From positions 200,756 through 264,755 of the forward strand of contig CAWBTX010000001.1 of NCBI GenBank assembly GCA_963791905.1: a stretch of DNA of 64,000 nucleotides, read 5' to 3'. Each line of letters begins with the position of its first letter. Position 1 is the first letter of the stretch. A program made the translations under genes and the position numbers. The notes beneath the pieces were generated by a model. It made no database searches and was not told the DNA's origin. It saw only the letters and a program-made list of their open reading frames with translations. Positions 19,351 to 27,666 of this stretch are shown here, piece by piece. This stretch comes from Gaiellasilicea sp963791905 (lineage in GTDB: Bacteria > Actinomycetota > Thermoleophilia > Gaiellales > Gaiellaceae).

Positions 19351-19357
19351 CGGGCGC

Positions 19358-19702
19358 CTACTCTCCCAGAAGGACGTTGCGGACGAAGGGCTTGAAGAAC
19401 TGGTCGGCTGCGTAGAGATACACGCCGACGATCACGCAGGCGATGATGACGACGATGGTGCCCTGGATCACCTGCGAGCGGCCGGGCCACTCGACCTTCT
19501 TCAGCTCCGCCCACGACTCCTTGACGAAGCGCCCTCGCTCGCGCGGCTCCCGGCGGCCCGTCTGGGCCGACGTCGGCTGCGCCGCCGGGCGGACCTGCGC
19601 CTGCCGCTGCCGCGCACGGCTCTGAGCCGGCGGCTTGGCGGGGCCGTCTCCCTGTGCCGCCTTGCGCTGGGCGCGGCGCTTCCCACGCGTGTCGCGCGCC
19701 AT
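19358..19702 (-). CDS. secE: Preprotein translocase subunit SecE
   Basis: 114 residues from the ATG at 19702, which overlaps the rpmG stop as TGATG; a start further upstream would run into rpmG. A basic, disordered N-terminal region (1-60) is followed by the conserved amphipathic helix RFVKESWAELKKVEWPGR and one membrane helix. SecE clamps SecY in the Sec translocon. One membrane span is normal for actinobacteria. Confidence 0.94.
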   Translation of the reverse strand: MARDTRGKRRAQRKAAQGDGPAKPPAQSRARQRQAQVRPAAQPTSAQTGRREPRERGRFVKESWAELKKVEWPGRSQVIQGTIVVIIACVIVGVYLYAADQFFKPFVRNVLLGE

Positions 19703-19863
19703 CAGCGGGTCTCCCGGTGCGGGGTGTGCTTGCCGCACCAGCGGCAGTACTTGTTGAACTCCACGCGGTCAGGCGTGTTCCGCTTGGATTTCTGGGATTG
19801 ATAGTTGCGCCGCTTGCACTCCGTGCAGGCGAGCGTGATCGCGACTCGGACTCCGGCTGCCAT
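19702..19863 (-). CDS. rpmG: 50S ribosomal protein L33
   Basis: 53 residues, translated by eye. It starts MAAGVRVAITLACTECK and contains two CxxC pairs (CTEC and CRWC), so it is the zinc-binding form of L33. The ATG is at 19863 and the TGA at 19704-19702. It lies between tRNA-Met and secE, a known bacterial arrangement. Confidence 0.93.
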   Translation of the reverse strand: MAAGVRVAITLACTECKRRNYQSQKSKRNTPDRVEFNKYCRWCGKHTPHRETR

Positions 19864-19908
19864 CTAGATCGTGTTCTCTTCGGTCTCGGGGATAAAGCTC
19901 TTGAGGAG

Positions 19909-19982
19909 TAGCGGCGGCAGGACTCGAACCTGCGACACGCGGATTATGATTCCGCTGCTCTAACCAACTGAGCTACGCCGCC
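19909..19982 (-). tRNA. tRNA-Met (CAT), elongator type
   Basis: A 74-base cloverleaf on the minus strand: acceptor GGCGGCG, D arm GCTC...GAGC, anticodon stem GCGGA/TCCGC with loop ATCATAA (anticodon CAT), T arm GCAGG-TTCGAGT-CCTGC. The first acceptor pair is G-T, and CCA is not encoded. A CAT anticodon can also mark lysidine-modified tRNA-Ile; the elongator Met call rests on the general sequence and the place before rpmG. Confidence 0.9.
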
Positions 19983-20046
19983 GCGCGCCGAGCGAGTGTA
20001 GCAAGCTCGGGACCGCCCGTCCGGCCTCTCTCCTAGGATCCCGCGC

Positions 20047-20658
20047 GTGATCCGAGTGAACCCCAGCGGCGGCTGGCTCGAGGTGATCTGCGGGCCGATG
20101 TTCAGCGGCAAGAGCGAGGAGATGATCCGTCGCCTGCGCCGCGCCGAGATCGCCGGCCAGCGCGTCGTCATCTTCAAGCCGCGGATCGACGACCGCTACG
20201 ACGCCGCCGACGTCGTCAGCCACGCGGGCGCCAGGATGCGCGGCGTGCCGGTCGCAAGCGTGTCCGAGCTCGTCGCGCGGGCGCGGGGCTCAGACGGCAC
20301 AGCCTTCGACGTGGTCGGGATCGACGAGGTGCAGTTCTTCTCCCTGGAGGTCGTTCCCGCCGCCCTCGCGCTCGCGGACGCGGGCGTTCGAGTCGTCGCG
20401 GCGGGCCTCGACCAGGACTTCCGGCGGCTCCCGTTCGGGCCGATGCCGGAGCTGCTCGCCCGGGCGGAGTTCGTCGACAAGCTGCAGGCCGTCTGCCACC
20501 GCTGCGGCGGGCCGGCGACGACGACGCAGCGGCTCGTCGACGGCAGCCCCGCGCCGTACTCGGGCGAGACGATCGTCGTCGGCGCGCGCGAGCAGTACGA
20601 GGCGCGCTGCCGCGACTGCCACGAGCCCGGCGAGGAGCTCGCAGCAGTCGCAGCGTAG
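20047..20658 (+). CDS. tdk: Thymidine kinase
   Basis: 203 residues from a GTG start. Type II thymidine kinase phosphorylates thymidine with ATP in the salvage route to dTTP. The P-loop GPMFSGKSEEM is at about residues 15-25, the DEVQFF motif follows near 97, and four cysteines in CHRCGG and CRDCHE form the structural zinc site of the lasso domain. The gene faces the EEP-family gene, with only 13 bases between their stops and a small CGCTAGC hairpin there. Confidence 0.96.
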   Translation: MIRVNPSGGWLEVICGPMFSGKSEEMIRRLRRAEIAGQRVVIFKPRIDDRYDAADVVSHAGARMRGVPVASVSELVARARGSDGTAFDVVGIDEVQFFSLEVVPAALALADAGVRVVAAGLDQDFRRLPFGPMPELLARAEFVDKLQAVCHRCGGPATTTQRLVDGSPAPYSGETIVVGAREQYEARCRDCHEPGEELAAVAA

Positions 20659-20671
20659 GAACGCTAGCGAG

Positions 20672-21856
20672 CTAGCGGATCAGGGCGTCGATCCAGACGA
20701 GGCGGTGGTCGGAAGTCGGGAACGGGAAGACGCCGACGAGCCGGAACAGCGGATCCGACATCAGCGGCCAGAAGACGGCCGAGTCGGTGATGCGGATGTT
20801 GCGGCTCGGGAGGACGTAGTCCGCCCGCAGGTTGCCCGGCGCGCCGTCGGCGAAGTCCGCGGTGTCGAAGCGCGGATCCGACCTGTGCGTCAGGTTCGCT
20901 CCGCCCTGGCGGGCATTCTGCTCGACCGCCCCGAGGCTCTCCGGCGTGCTGAACGGATTGACGAGCATGTGGTCGAGCAGCAGCTGGATGGAGCCAGGGA
21001 TGCTGTCGCCGTCCAGCGGATCGGAGTTCTGGTCGCCGGCGATCACGAACTTCGCCCCCAGCGGCAGCCCGCCGCGCCGGCCGGCGTCGTCGTAGATGTA
21101 GCCGCTCCGCCACGGAGCGATGTAGTCGGCCCAGAGTCGGATCTCGTCGAAGTTGCGGGTGCCGTTCCGGTCCTCCGGCCCGTCGAAGACAGGCGGCGTC
21201 GGGTGGCTCGTCAGGAAGTGGACGACCGAGCCGCCGATCAGAATCGGCAGGTCCCAGTGGCTCTTCGAGGAGAGCCGGAAGACGTTCAGCTCGGCCGGCG
21301 AGTACCAGTCCGCGGGCGCCGGCGTGGCCGGGTTGTCGGGAAGCTTCGCGCCGGGCATGTCCTTCCAGAGGAACTTCTGGAACGTCCGGATCCCGGTCGG
21401 GTCGATCGGATACCTCGAGTAGACGGCCATGCCGAACTGGCCCGGGTAGGCCCCGAAGCCGTAGGCGTCGTCCGCTTCGCCAAGGATGCCGTTGTTGTTG
21501 AAGTCGAACCCGGACGGGATGCCGGTGTTCGACTCGGCCGCGAAGCGGAACGGGTAGACGATCGGCGCGGCGCCGTTCTGCGAGATCGAGAGGTAGTTGT
21601 CCTGGAAGAGCCTGAGCGCGGTCCCGGCCGCGTCGAAGTCGAACTCGTTGATCAGGAGCACGTCCGGCCGGACGCGCTGGATCGTCTCCGCCGCGTTCCG
21701 GGCCTGCAGGTTCCCCGGCGTCGAGAGATCGGTGATCAGCTGACCTGCCGCCGATCGATTCAGTGACGCGTTGAACGTCGAGAAGCGCACGGTGTCGGCT
21801 CCGGCAGTCGGTGCAAGCGCCAGAGCCGCGAGTGCCACAATGACGAGTCGCAGCAC
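20672..21856 (-). CDS. Secreted endonuclease/exonuclease/phosphatase family protein
   Basis: 394 residues with an N-terminal Sec signal (about 1-20). The EEP (DNase I-like) fold is supported by its ordered motifs: FSTFNASLN, LLINEFDFD (metal Glu), LTSHPTPP (His), GDQNSD (Asp/Asn), ADYVLPS and the final SDHRLVW. All catalytic positions are present, so it should be an active extracellular phosphodiesterase or nuclease. An Asp/Asn-rich loop (DFNNNGILGEADD) looks like a calcium-binding turn. The substrate is not known. Confidence 0.88.
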   Translation of the reverse strand: MLRLVIVALAALALAPTAGADTVRFSTFNASLNRSAAGQLITDLSTPGNLQARNAAETIQRVRPDVLLINEFDFDAAGTALRLFQDNYLSISQNGAAPIVYPFRFAAESNTGIPSGFDFNNNGILGEADDAYGFGAYPGQFGMAVYSRYPIDPTGIRTFQKFLWKDMPGAKLPDNPATPAPADWYSPAELNVFRLSSKSHWDLPILIGGSVVHFLTSHPTPPVFDGPEDRNGTRNFDEIRLWADYIAPWRSGYIYDDAGRRGGLPLGAKFVIAGDQNSDPLDGDSIPGSIQLLLDHMLVNPFSTPESLGAVEQNARQGGANLTHRSDPRFDTADFADGAPGNLRADYVLPSRNIRITDSAVFWPLMSDPLFRLVGVFPFPTSDHRLVWIDALIR

Positions 21857-21954
21857 GATTCCTCCCTCCTGGATGTCCGCGAGGGCATATCACTCCGGGT
21901 CCGCCGGCGGAAGCCCTTCACCTGAACTTCTCCCGTCGGCGACAGGAGAGAAAC

Positions 21955-21980
21955 GCGGCCGCCCCGAGGGACGGCCGCGT
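21955..21980 (-). terminator. Terminator after the osmolyte ABC operon
   Basis: CGCGGCCG at 21955-21962 pairs with CGGCCGCG at 21973-21980; inner CCC/GGG pairs extend the stem with one bulge. It starts 11 bases after the binding-protein stop and is followed on the minus strand by TTTCTCTCC, as in an intrinsic terminator. Confidence 0.7.
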
Positions 21981-21991
21981 CGACCGCTGCA

Positions 21992-22918
21992 CTACTTCAG
22001 CTTGTTCGCCTTCAGGAAGGCGTCCGCGACCTTGGCCGGGGACTGCTTGTTGACCGCGACGGCCTTGTTCATCGCGATCATCGCCTCCAGCGTCAGGAGC
22101 CTGCTGACGCTGTTCAGCGTCGGCAGCACCTGTGGATTCTCTTGTGTCAGCTTGCGGGACACGATCGGCGCCACGTGCTGGAAGCCGAAGATGTTCTTCG
22201 GATCCTGCAGGACGACGTACTTCCTGGACCCCAGCGGGGGATCCGTCGAGAAGACCCCTGCGGCGAGGATCTTCTTCTGATCCAGCAGCGTGTACGCACT
22301 GATCCCGGAGAGCGGCTGGAAGTCGACGTCGGTCACGCCGTACTCCCGGGCCATGCCGACGAGACCCGTCTGCCTCGTCTCGAACTCCGGGAAGGCCGCG
22401 AGCGTGAGGTCGGGCACCTTCTTCAGATCCGCGACGGTCTTGAGCTTGTAGCGCGTCGCCGTCGAGCGGAGCACGGCCACGGCATCGACGTCCTGGAAGG
22501 GCGTCTGGCTGCCGAGCACGTAACCACGCCGGCCCCAGAGCGTCTTGGCGAGCGCGTACGTCGCCTTGGCGGTCTTCGGCGTCGACTTGCGTCCGAAGGT
22601 GACCGTCAGCATGACGCCCGTGTACTCCGGGTACAGCGTGATCTGTCCGCTCGTAAGCGCCTTCGCGATCAGCTCGGTGGAGCCGATGTTCTCCTTGTAA
22701 CCCACGGTCAGGCCCTTCGCTTGCAGCGCCTGCCGGTAGAGCTGGCCAAGCACATACTGCTCGGTGAAGTTCTTCGCGCCGACCACGACCGGCGTGGAGC
22801 CCCCAGCCGTTTCGTCGTGCGCCGCCGAGGCGGCCGTTGCTCCACCCAAGATGATCGCCACTCCGAAGGCGACTGCGAAGGCGGCCCTCGCGGCCCGCCG
22901 ATTGTGCTTCCGAATCAC
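21992..22918 (-). CDS. opuCC: OpuC/ProX-type osmolyte-binding protein
   Basis: 308 residues from the GTG at 22918 with GGAGGGAGGAG just upstream; longer readings run into the permease frame. A Sec signal ends near ASAAHDE and has no lipobox cysteine, so it may be released or held by the permeases. The family motif TLYPEYTGV is present, along with KNFTEQYVLG at the start of the mature part. It should bind choline, glycine betaine or a related quaternary amine. It is the last gene of the operon and overlaps the permease by four bases. Confidence 0.9.
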   Translation of the reverse strand: MIRKHNRRAARAAFAVAFGVAIILGGATAASAAHDETAGGSTPVVVGAKNFTEQYVLGQLYRQALQAKGLTVGYKENIGSTELIAKALTSGQITLYPEYTGVMLTVTFGRKSTPKTAKATYALAKTLWGRRGYVLGSQTPFQDVDAVAVLRSTATRYKLKTVADLKKVPDLTLAAFPEFETRQTGLVGMAREYGVTDVDFQPLSGISAYTLLDQKKILAAGVFSTDPPLGSRKYVVLQDPKNIFGFQHVAPIVSRKLTQENPQVLPTLNSVSRLLTLEAMIAMNKAVAVNKQSPAKVADAFLKANKLK

Positions 22919-23658
22919 GTGCTCCTCCCTCCTGACCGAGCGCCGGCCGTTCCGGCGCTCGTGATATCCGGCTCGAACGCCGGAACCTTCTCCCGTAGTC
23001 CCTGCGGGGTCAACGCGCGCTGCAGCACCCCGAAGAGCGCGTCCGCGACGAGCGCGAGCAGGGACACGACGATCGCGGCGCCGACGACGCCCTCGATCCG
23101 ATAGCCCGCCTGGTTGAACAGGATCTCCCCCAGGCCGCCGCCGCCGGCGATCGCGGCGATCGTCGCCGTCGCGACGACGAACACCACCGCGGTGCGGATG
23201 CCTGCGAAGAGCAGCGGCAGCGCGAGCGGCAGCTCGACGCGCCGGACGATCTGCCAGGGCGTCATGCCCATCCCCCTCGCCGCCTCGACGGCCTCCGCCT
23301 CGACCTCGTCGACGGCGACGTACGCGTTCGTGAGGACCGGTGGCCCGCCGACGATGACGAGCGCGACGAGCACGGGCCAGAACCCAAACGGGAGGAAGGC
23401 GAGCGCGACAGCAATGACCGCCAGACTCGGCAGCGCCCGTCCGACGTTCGCCAAGTTGATCGCGAGGAGCGAGCCACGGTGGAGGTGGCCGAGCCAGACG
23501 CCGAGCGGGACCGCGATCGCGAGCGCGACCACGATCGCCGCACCCGACAGAATCACGTGCTCCCAGGTCTTCTCGAGCAGCAGCCGTCGCTCGTCGACGA
23601 TGAACTCGAGCGCGCCGCCGAAGACGCCCAAGGCACCCATGACCAGCGCCGCGGTCAC
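22915..23658 (-). CDS. OpuC-type ABC permease, second copy
   Basis: 247 residues from the GTG at 23658, which has an AGGAG site and overlaps the preceding stop by four bases; an ATG 24 bases upstream gives a longer form but worse spacing. About six membrane helices and the EAA-loop motif EAARGMGMTPWQIVRRVELPLALP that docks on the ATPase. With the other permease it forms the membrane channel of the betaine/choline importer. Confidence 0.92.
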   Translation of the reverse strand: MTAALVMGALGVFGGALEFIVDERRLLLEKTWEHVILSGAAIVVALAIAVPLGVWLGHLHRGSLLAINLANVGRALPSLAVIAVALAFLPFGFWPVLVALVIVGGPPVLTNAYVAVDEVEAEAVEAARGMGMTPWQIVRRVELPLALPLLFAGIRTAVVFVVATATIAAIAGGGGLGEILFNQAGYRIEGVVGAAIVVSLLALVADALFGVLQRALTPQGLREKVPAFEPDITSAGTAGARSGGRST

Positions 23659-24380
23659 GCCGGTCTCCTCGCATGAGCCCACGGAGTGAGCGCACGCTGC
23701 GCGAGGACGAAGAGCACGTCGACGACGAGCGCCAGCAGGATCGCGAGCGTGCCGGCGGCGATCAACTCGGTCTTGAACAGGTTTTCCCGCAGCGCGATGA
23801 AGATCGGGCGGCCGAGCCCTTCAGGAATGACGAAGGCGGCGATCGTCGCGAGCGCAATCGTCGAGACGGTGGCGATCCGGAGCCCCGCGACGATCGCGGG
23901 GAGCGCGAGGGGGAGCTCGATCCGCCGGAGGGTCTGGCGGCGAGTGAGGCCCATGCCGCGGGCGGCCTCGAGCACGTCGGGCGGCGCGGCCCGCAGTCCG
24001 GCGAGGATGTTCCGGAAGAGGATCAGGAACGTGTACCCGACGAGCGCGATCTCGACCGTCAGCACGCCGAGGCCGGTAGCGGGGACGAGCAGCTGGAAGA
24101 GCGCGACGCTCGGGATCGTGTAGATGACCGCGGCGACGAACCCGATCGGACGCTCGAACAACCGGTACCGATAGGCGAGCAGGGCGGCCACGAAGGAGAT
24201 CACGAAGCCGATGGCGACGGCGATCAGCGTCAGCTTGACGTGCTGCAGGAGCGCAGGTTGGAGGACGTCGTCCCAGTTGTCCCGCACCCAGTCGGTGCAG
24301 AAGAACCGGTTCTCGGTCACGCAGGCGCTCGCCTCGCCGAACTCGGGGATGACCGGCCCCGCGCTCCCCGCCTCCCTCAT
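23655..24380 (-). CDS. OpuC-type ABC permease, first copy
   Basis: 241 residues. An N-terminal periplasm-facing stretch with two cysteines (ENRFFCTDW), then about five membrane helices and the EAA loop EAARGMGLTRRQTLRRIELPLALP. It resembles the neighbouring permease and pairs with it as a heterodimer, as in OpuC. It overlaps the ATPase and the next permease by four bases each, so translation is coupled along the operon. Confidence 0.92.
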   Translation of the reverse strand: MREAGSAGPVIPEFGEASACVTENRFFCTDWVRDNWDDVLQPALLQHVKLTLIAVAIGFVISFVAALLAYRYRLFERPIGFVAAVIYTIPSVALFQLLVPATGLGVLTVEIALVGYTFLILFRNILAGLRAAPPDVLEAARGMGLTRRQTLRRIELPLALPAIVAGLRIATVSTIALATIAAFVIPEGLGRPIFIALRENLFKTELIAAGTLAILLALVVDVLFVLAQRALTPWAHARRPA

Positions 24381-25339
24381 GTCAGCAACTCGCTAAGGCG
24401 GTCGAGCGTGAGCACGCCTTGCGGCCTGCCGTTGTCGACGACGACGATCGACCGCGACCCCTCCGAGAGCATCAGCGACAGCGCGTCGCGCAGCGTCGTG
24501 TCGGAGGTCGCGGACGGCGCGACCGCGCCGTTCGGCGGGTCGAGCTGCACCTGGCCAAGAGTCGTGAGGGAGAGCCGCTTCAGGCCCCGGTCGGCGCCGA
24601 CGAAGCGCGCGACGAAGTCGTCGGCCGGATGAGCCAGGATCTCCTCGGGCGTGTCGTACTGGACGAGCACGCCGCCCTCGCGCAGGATCGCGATTCGATC
24701 GCCGAGCAGGATCGCCTCGTCGATGTCGTGCGTGACGAAGATGATCGTCTTTCGGACCTCGTCCTGGATTCGCACCAGCTCCTTCTGTAGGCGCGTGCGG
24801 GTGATTGGATCGAGGGCGCCGAACGGCTCGTCCATCAGCATCACCGGCGGGTCTGCCGCGAGCGCGCGGGCGAGCCCGACGCGCTGGCGCTCGCCTCCGG
24901 ACAGCTGAGACGCATACCGCCCGCGGTAGTCGCGCGCGGGCAGGTCGACGAGGTCGAGGAGCTCGTCGACGCGCGCGCGGATCTCGTCGCGAGACCAGCC
25001 GAGCAGCCTGGGCACCGTGGCGACGTTGTCCGCGACCGTCATGTGCGGGAAGAGCCCGACCTGCTGGATGACGTAGCCGATGCCGCGTCGGAGCTCGGTC
25101 TCGTCCAGCGTTCGGACGCTCTGGCCATCGATCAGGACGTCGCCGGAGGTCAGCTCCACGAGCCGGTTGACCAGCTTCATCGCCGTCGTCTTGCCCCCGC
25201 CGGACGGGCCGACCAGGCAGCACACGTCGCCGGCAGGAATCGTGAGCGTGAGGTCGTCGACCGCAGGAGCCGGGCGGCCGGGGTACCTCTTGGTCGCGTG
25301 ATCGAAAACGATCTCGACCGCCTGACGCCGGCCCCTCAC
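24377..25339 (-). CDS. opuCA: OpuC-type ABC ATPase with CBS region
   Basis: 320 residues from a GTG. Walker A GPSGGGKTT (about 44-52), Q-loop, signature LSGGERQR, Walker B VMLMDEP and the switch His (VTHD) are intact. The C-terminal 70 residues contain a CBS-like segment (TLRDALSLMLSEGSRSIVVVDNGRPQGVLTLDRL), which in OpuA/OpuC relatives senses ionic strength. It powers uptake of osmoprotectants. The gene starts 42 bases after the STAND-like ATPase and may share its transcript. Confidence 0.93.
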   Translation of the reverse strand: MRGRRQAVEIVFDHATKRYPGRPAPAVDDLTLTIPAGDVCCLVGPSGGGKTTAMKLVNRLVELTSGDVLIDGQSVRTLDETELRRGIGYVIQQVGLFPHMTVADNVATVPRLLGWSRDEIRARVDELLDLVDLPARDYRGRYASQLSGGERQRVGLARALAADPPVMLMDEPFGALDPITRTRLQKELVRIQDEVRKTIIFVTHDIDEAILLGDRIAILREGGVLVQYDTPEEILAHPADDFVARFVGADRGLKRLSLTTLGQVQLDPPNGAVAPSATSDTTLRDALSLMLSEGSRSIVVVDNGRPQGVLTLDRLSELLT

Positions 25340-25381
25340 TGCTCCATAGCGTACGTACCAGGGATACCCACGCGACGGGCG

Positions 25382-26575
25382 TCAGCGTGGCGGCCGAGCG
25401 GCTCGAAGCTCCCTGGCGACCGACGAGTCGGCCTGCTCCGCGAGCAGCCAGTCGGCGAGGAACGGCTCGATGATGCAGTAGTCGCCGTCCTCGTTCCGGC
25501 CGACGATCTCCTCCTTCACGAGCGTCGTCACTGCCCGCTGCACGTGCGTGTTGGACGCGAGCCCGTAACGCTCCTGATACTCGATCCCGTAGAGCCCGGA
25601 GGGCTCCTCCGCGAGTGCGAGGAGCAGCAGACGCTGGTGCTCGGTCGCGTCGTCCCAGATCTTTGCGAAGTGGTTGTGCTCGCCGAGGAGCACTTTCTCG
25701 AGCGCCGCGACCACGTCCTCCTCGCGCCCGTAGTGCCCCGTCGGCACGAGCTCCCAGGTCATGTAGGCGAGCTGCTGCGTCCCGTACGGGTGCCCCACCG
25801 TCGCGTCGACGAGCCGGTCGAGGGCCTTGTCGGTGATGCCCTTGTCCGTCTGCTCGAACCGCCGCCTGACGAACGGCGCGAACTCCTCTCGCGCGATCCT
25901 CCCGAGCTCGAGCCTCTTGGCGCTTCGCCAGAAGGGCTCGTTCCGGTCGTTGAAGATCGTGTCGAGGATGTGCCGCTTGCTCCCGAGGTAGACGTGTCCG
26001 ACCTCGGGCTGGGTCTGGAACACCGACCGCATCAGGTTCGGGAAGGCCCTGTCGAGCTTGACGACCTCCTGGAACTCATCCAGCACGAGCACGGCCCGGC
26101 GCCCGCGCTCGTGCGCGAGATCCTGCGGCAGCTCGAGCAGCCTCTCGATCGTCTCGTCGATGTCGCCGGTCCGCTTGCGCCGTGACGCGTCGAAGCTGAA
26201 CCTCAGGCTCCCGGTGTCCGGATCCAGCTCCATCGTCGGCCGGAGCCGAAGCCCGCGGAAGATCGACGCCGCCTGCTCGACCAGCTGGCCGACCGGCGTG
26301 GCGATGTCCTCGTAGATCGTGCGCGCGAGCGCAGCGGCGAAGCGCTCCTTCGTCGGCGTCTTCATCAGGTCGCAGTAGGCGACGAGCACCCCGTCCGCGA
26401 CGGCGTGCTCCGCGGCCCGCAGGACGAGGGACGACTTGCCGTAGCGCCGCGGCGCAAAGACGACGACGTTCTGCCCGTTGCGCATGTCCGCGGACAGCTC
26501 GGCGACCTCCTCCTCGCGGTCGGTGAACGCGTCGTCGAAGGCGAGATCGCCGAAACGGAAGGGATTCACAGCCAT
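25382..26575 (-). CDS. STAND-like (archaeal-type) ATPase
   Basis: 397 residues. A P-loop APRRYGKSSL at about residues 42-51 and a Walker B AVLVLDEFQEV near 166 mark an AAA/STAND ATPase of the archaeal ATPase type; the C-terminal 100 residues look like winged helices (GLYGIEYQERYGLASNTHVQRAVTTLVKEE). Members are found with restriction, defence and toxin genes, but their function is mostly unknown. The ATG lies only about 12 bases past a perfect TATAAT, so the mRNA is nearly leaderless. The promoter is overlapped by palindromes that suggest self-control or an unlinked repressor. Confidence 0.8.
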   Translation of the reverse strand: MAVNPFRFGDLAFDDAFTDREEEVAELSADMRNGQNVVVFAPRRYGKSSLVLRAAEHAVADGVLVAYCDLMKTPTKERFAAALARTIYEDIATPVGQLVEQAASIFRGLRLRPTMELDPDTGSLRFSFDASRRKRTGDIDETIERLLELPQDLAHERGRRAVLVLDEFQEVVKLDRAFPNLMRSVFQTQPEVGHVYLGSKRHILDTIFNDRNEPFWRSAKRLELGRIAREEFAPFVRRRFEQTDKGITDKALDRLVDATVGHPYGTQQLAYMTWELVPTGHYGREEDVVAALEKVLLGEHNHFAKIWDDATEHQRLLLLALAEEPSGLYGIEYQERYGLASNTHVQRAVTTLVKEEIVGRNEDGDYCIIEPFLADWLLAEQADSSVARELRAARPPR

Positions 26576-26584
26576 ATACAGGAA

Positions 26585-26626
26585 CGTATTATACGAAGAA
26601 GTATCGAGTCCTATACGTGCTCGTAT
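26585..26626. promoter_or_regulatory. AT-rich divergent promoter with two CGTAT palindromes
   Basis: Two inverted repeats of the same half-site occur between the ATPase and the PAP2 gene: CGTAT-T-ATACG at 26585-26595 and ATACG-TGCT-CGTAT at 26613-26626. The first contains TATAAT on the minus strand (26588-26593), the likely -10 of the ATPase gene; its -35 is poor. Related sequence (GTATCGAG, GTATGATAC) lies between and after them. The region is far richer in A and T than its surroundings. A repressor binding here would cover the ATPase promoter and probably the PAP2 one. Confidence 0.55.
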
Positions 26627-26654
26627 GATACAGCGGCAGTAGTAGCCTCAGGCC

Positions 26655-27632
26655 GTGGAGGTCGCAGCACTCCCGCGCCGGCAGTTCACGCAGCGGCGCC
26701 TCGCGCGTTGGGCCGGCCCCGCGCTCTATGTCACGGTGCTCGCCGGGTTCATGTGGCGAGACGGGGTGCCGGTCGCGCGGGACCGACTCCTCATGTGGAT
26801 CGTGCTCGGGCTGCTCGCCGTGTCGACGACGAACCTCGGCGGCTGGCTGCGCAGCGTCGCGCTCGAGTGGCTCCCGTTCGCGCTCGTCCTCTGGGTGTAC
26901 GACCTGCTCCGGGGGTCGGCCGACGGCCTGCTCTTCGCGCCGCACTTCACGCCGCAGATCGATGCGGATCGTCTGCTCTTCGCGGGCGCCGTGCCGACCG
27001 TCTGGCTGCAGGAGCACCTCTGGGACGGGAGCTCGAGGCTGCACTGGTACGACTTCGCGGCCTGGGCGGTCTACATGAGCTACTTCGTGGCGACCTACGT
27101 CGTCGCGGGAGTGCTCTGGTTCGTCTCGCGGCCGCGTTTCCGACGCTACGTTGCGACGGTCTCGCTCCTCGCCGCGATGGGCTTCGCCACGTTCGCGCTC
27201 TTCCCGGCGGCGCCGCCCTGGCTCGCGAGCCGCGAGGGTGAGCTCGCGTGGACGACGCGCTCGATCGGCCCGATCTCCAGCGAGGTGCCGTTCATCGCCT
27301 TCTCGTGGGAAGACCTCATCGAGCGCGGCTCCGAGTACTCGAACCCGGTCGCCGCCGTCCCCTCGCTCCACGCCGCCTACACGCTGCTGATCACGATCTT
27401 CCTCTGGAGGCTTGTCCCGCGCTGGTCAAGGCCACTCCTCGCGGCGTATCCCGTCGCCATGACGTTCGCTCTCGTCTACACGGCGGAGCACTACGTCGTC
27501 GACATCCTGCTCGGCTGGGGGTACGCCCTCGTCGCGATCTGGATCGTGGGCCGGGTTGCCTCGAGCGTCGCGCTCCGACGGGGGAGGAGACGCGCACCGC
27601 GATCAGCCGCCGCGCCGACGTCCCCGCCGTGA
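26655..27632 (+). CDS. PAP2-family membrane phosphatase/transferase
   Basis: 325 residues from a GTG start, with six or more hydrophobic helices. The PAP2 catalytic motifs are in the C-terminal half: NPVAAVPSLHAAY (near 235) and YTAEHYVVDILLG (near 280), with the two histidines and the aspartate. The pattern fits the PAP2 group related to inositol-phosphoceramide or phosphatidylinositol-phosphate synthases, so a role in lipid headgroup transfer or lipid phosphatase activity is likely. It is transcribed away from the STAND-like ATPase. Confidence 0.86.
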   Translation: MEVAALPRRQFTQRRLARWAGPALYVTVLAGFMWRDGVPVARDRLLMWIVLGLLAVSTTNLGGWLRSVALEWLPFALVLWVYDLLRGSADGLLFAPHFTPQIDADRLLFAGAVPTVWLQEHLWDGSSRLHWYDFAAWAVYMSYFVATYVVAGVLWFVSRPRFRRYVATVSLLAAMGFATFALFPAAPPWLASREGELAWTTRSIGPISSEVPFIAFSWEDLIERGSEYSNPVAAVPSLHAAYTLLITIFLWRLVPRWSRPLLAAYPVAMTFALVYTAEHYVVDILLGWGYALVAIWIVGRVASSVALRRGRRRAPRSAAAPTSPP

Positions 27633-27666
27633 ACGTCCCGGCGTCACGAACGCCGATGCGGGCTCG

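Noticed and set aside
20662..20677. CGCTAGC-GA-GCTAGCG and the similar CTCGCTAGCGAG at 27663 as a repeat family
   Set aside because: Both are short, lie at convergent stops and contain a TAG stop on one strand; chance or weak terminators explain them.
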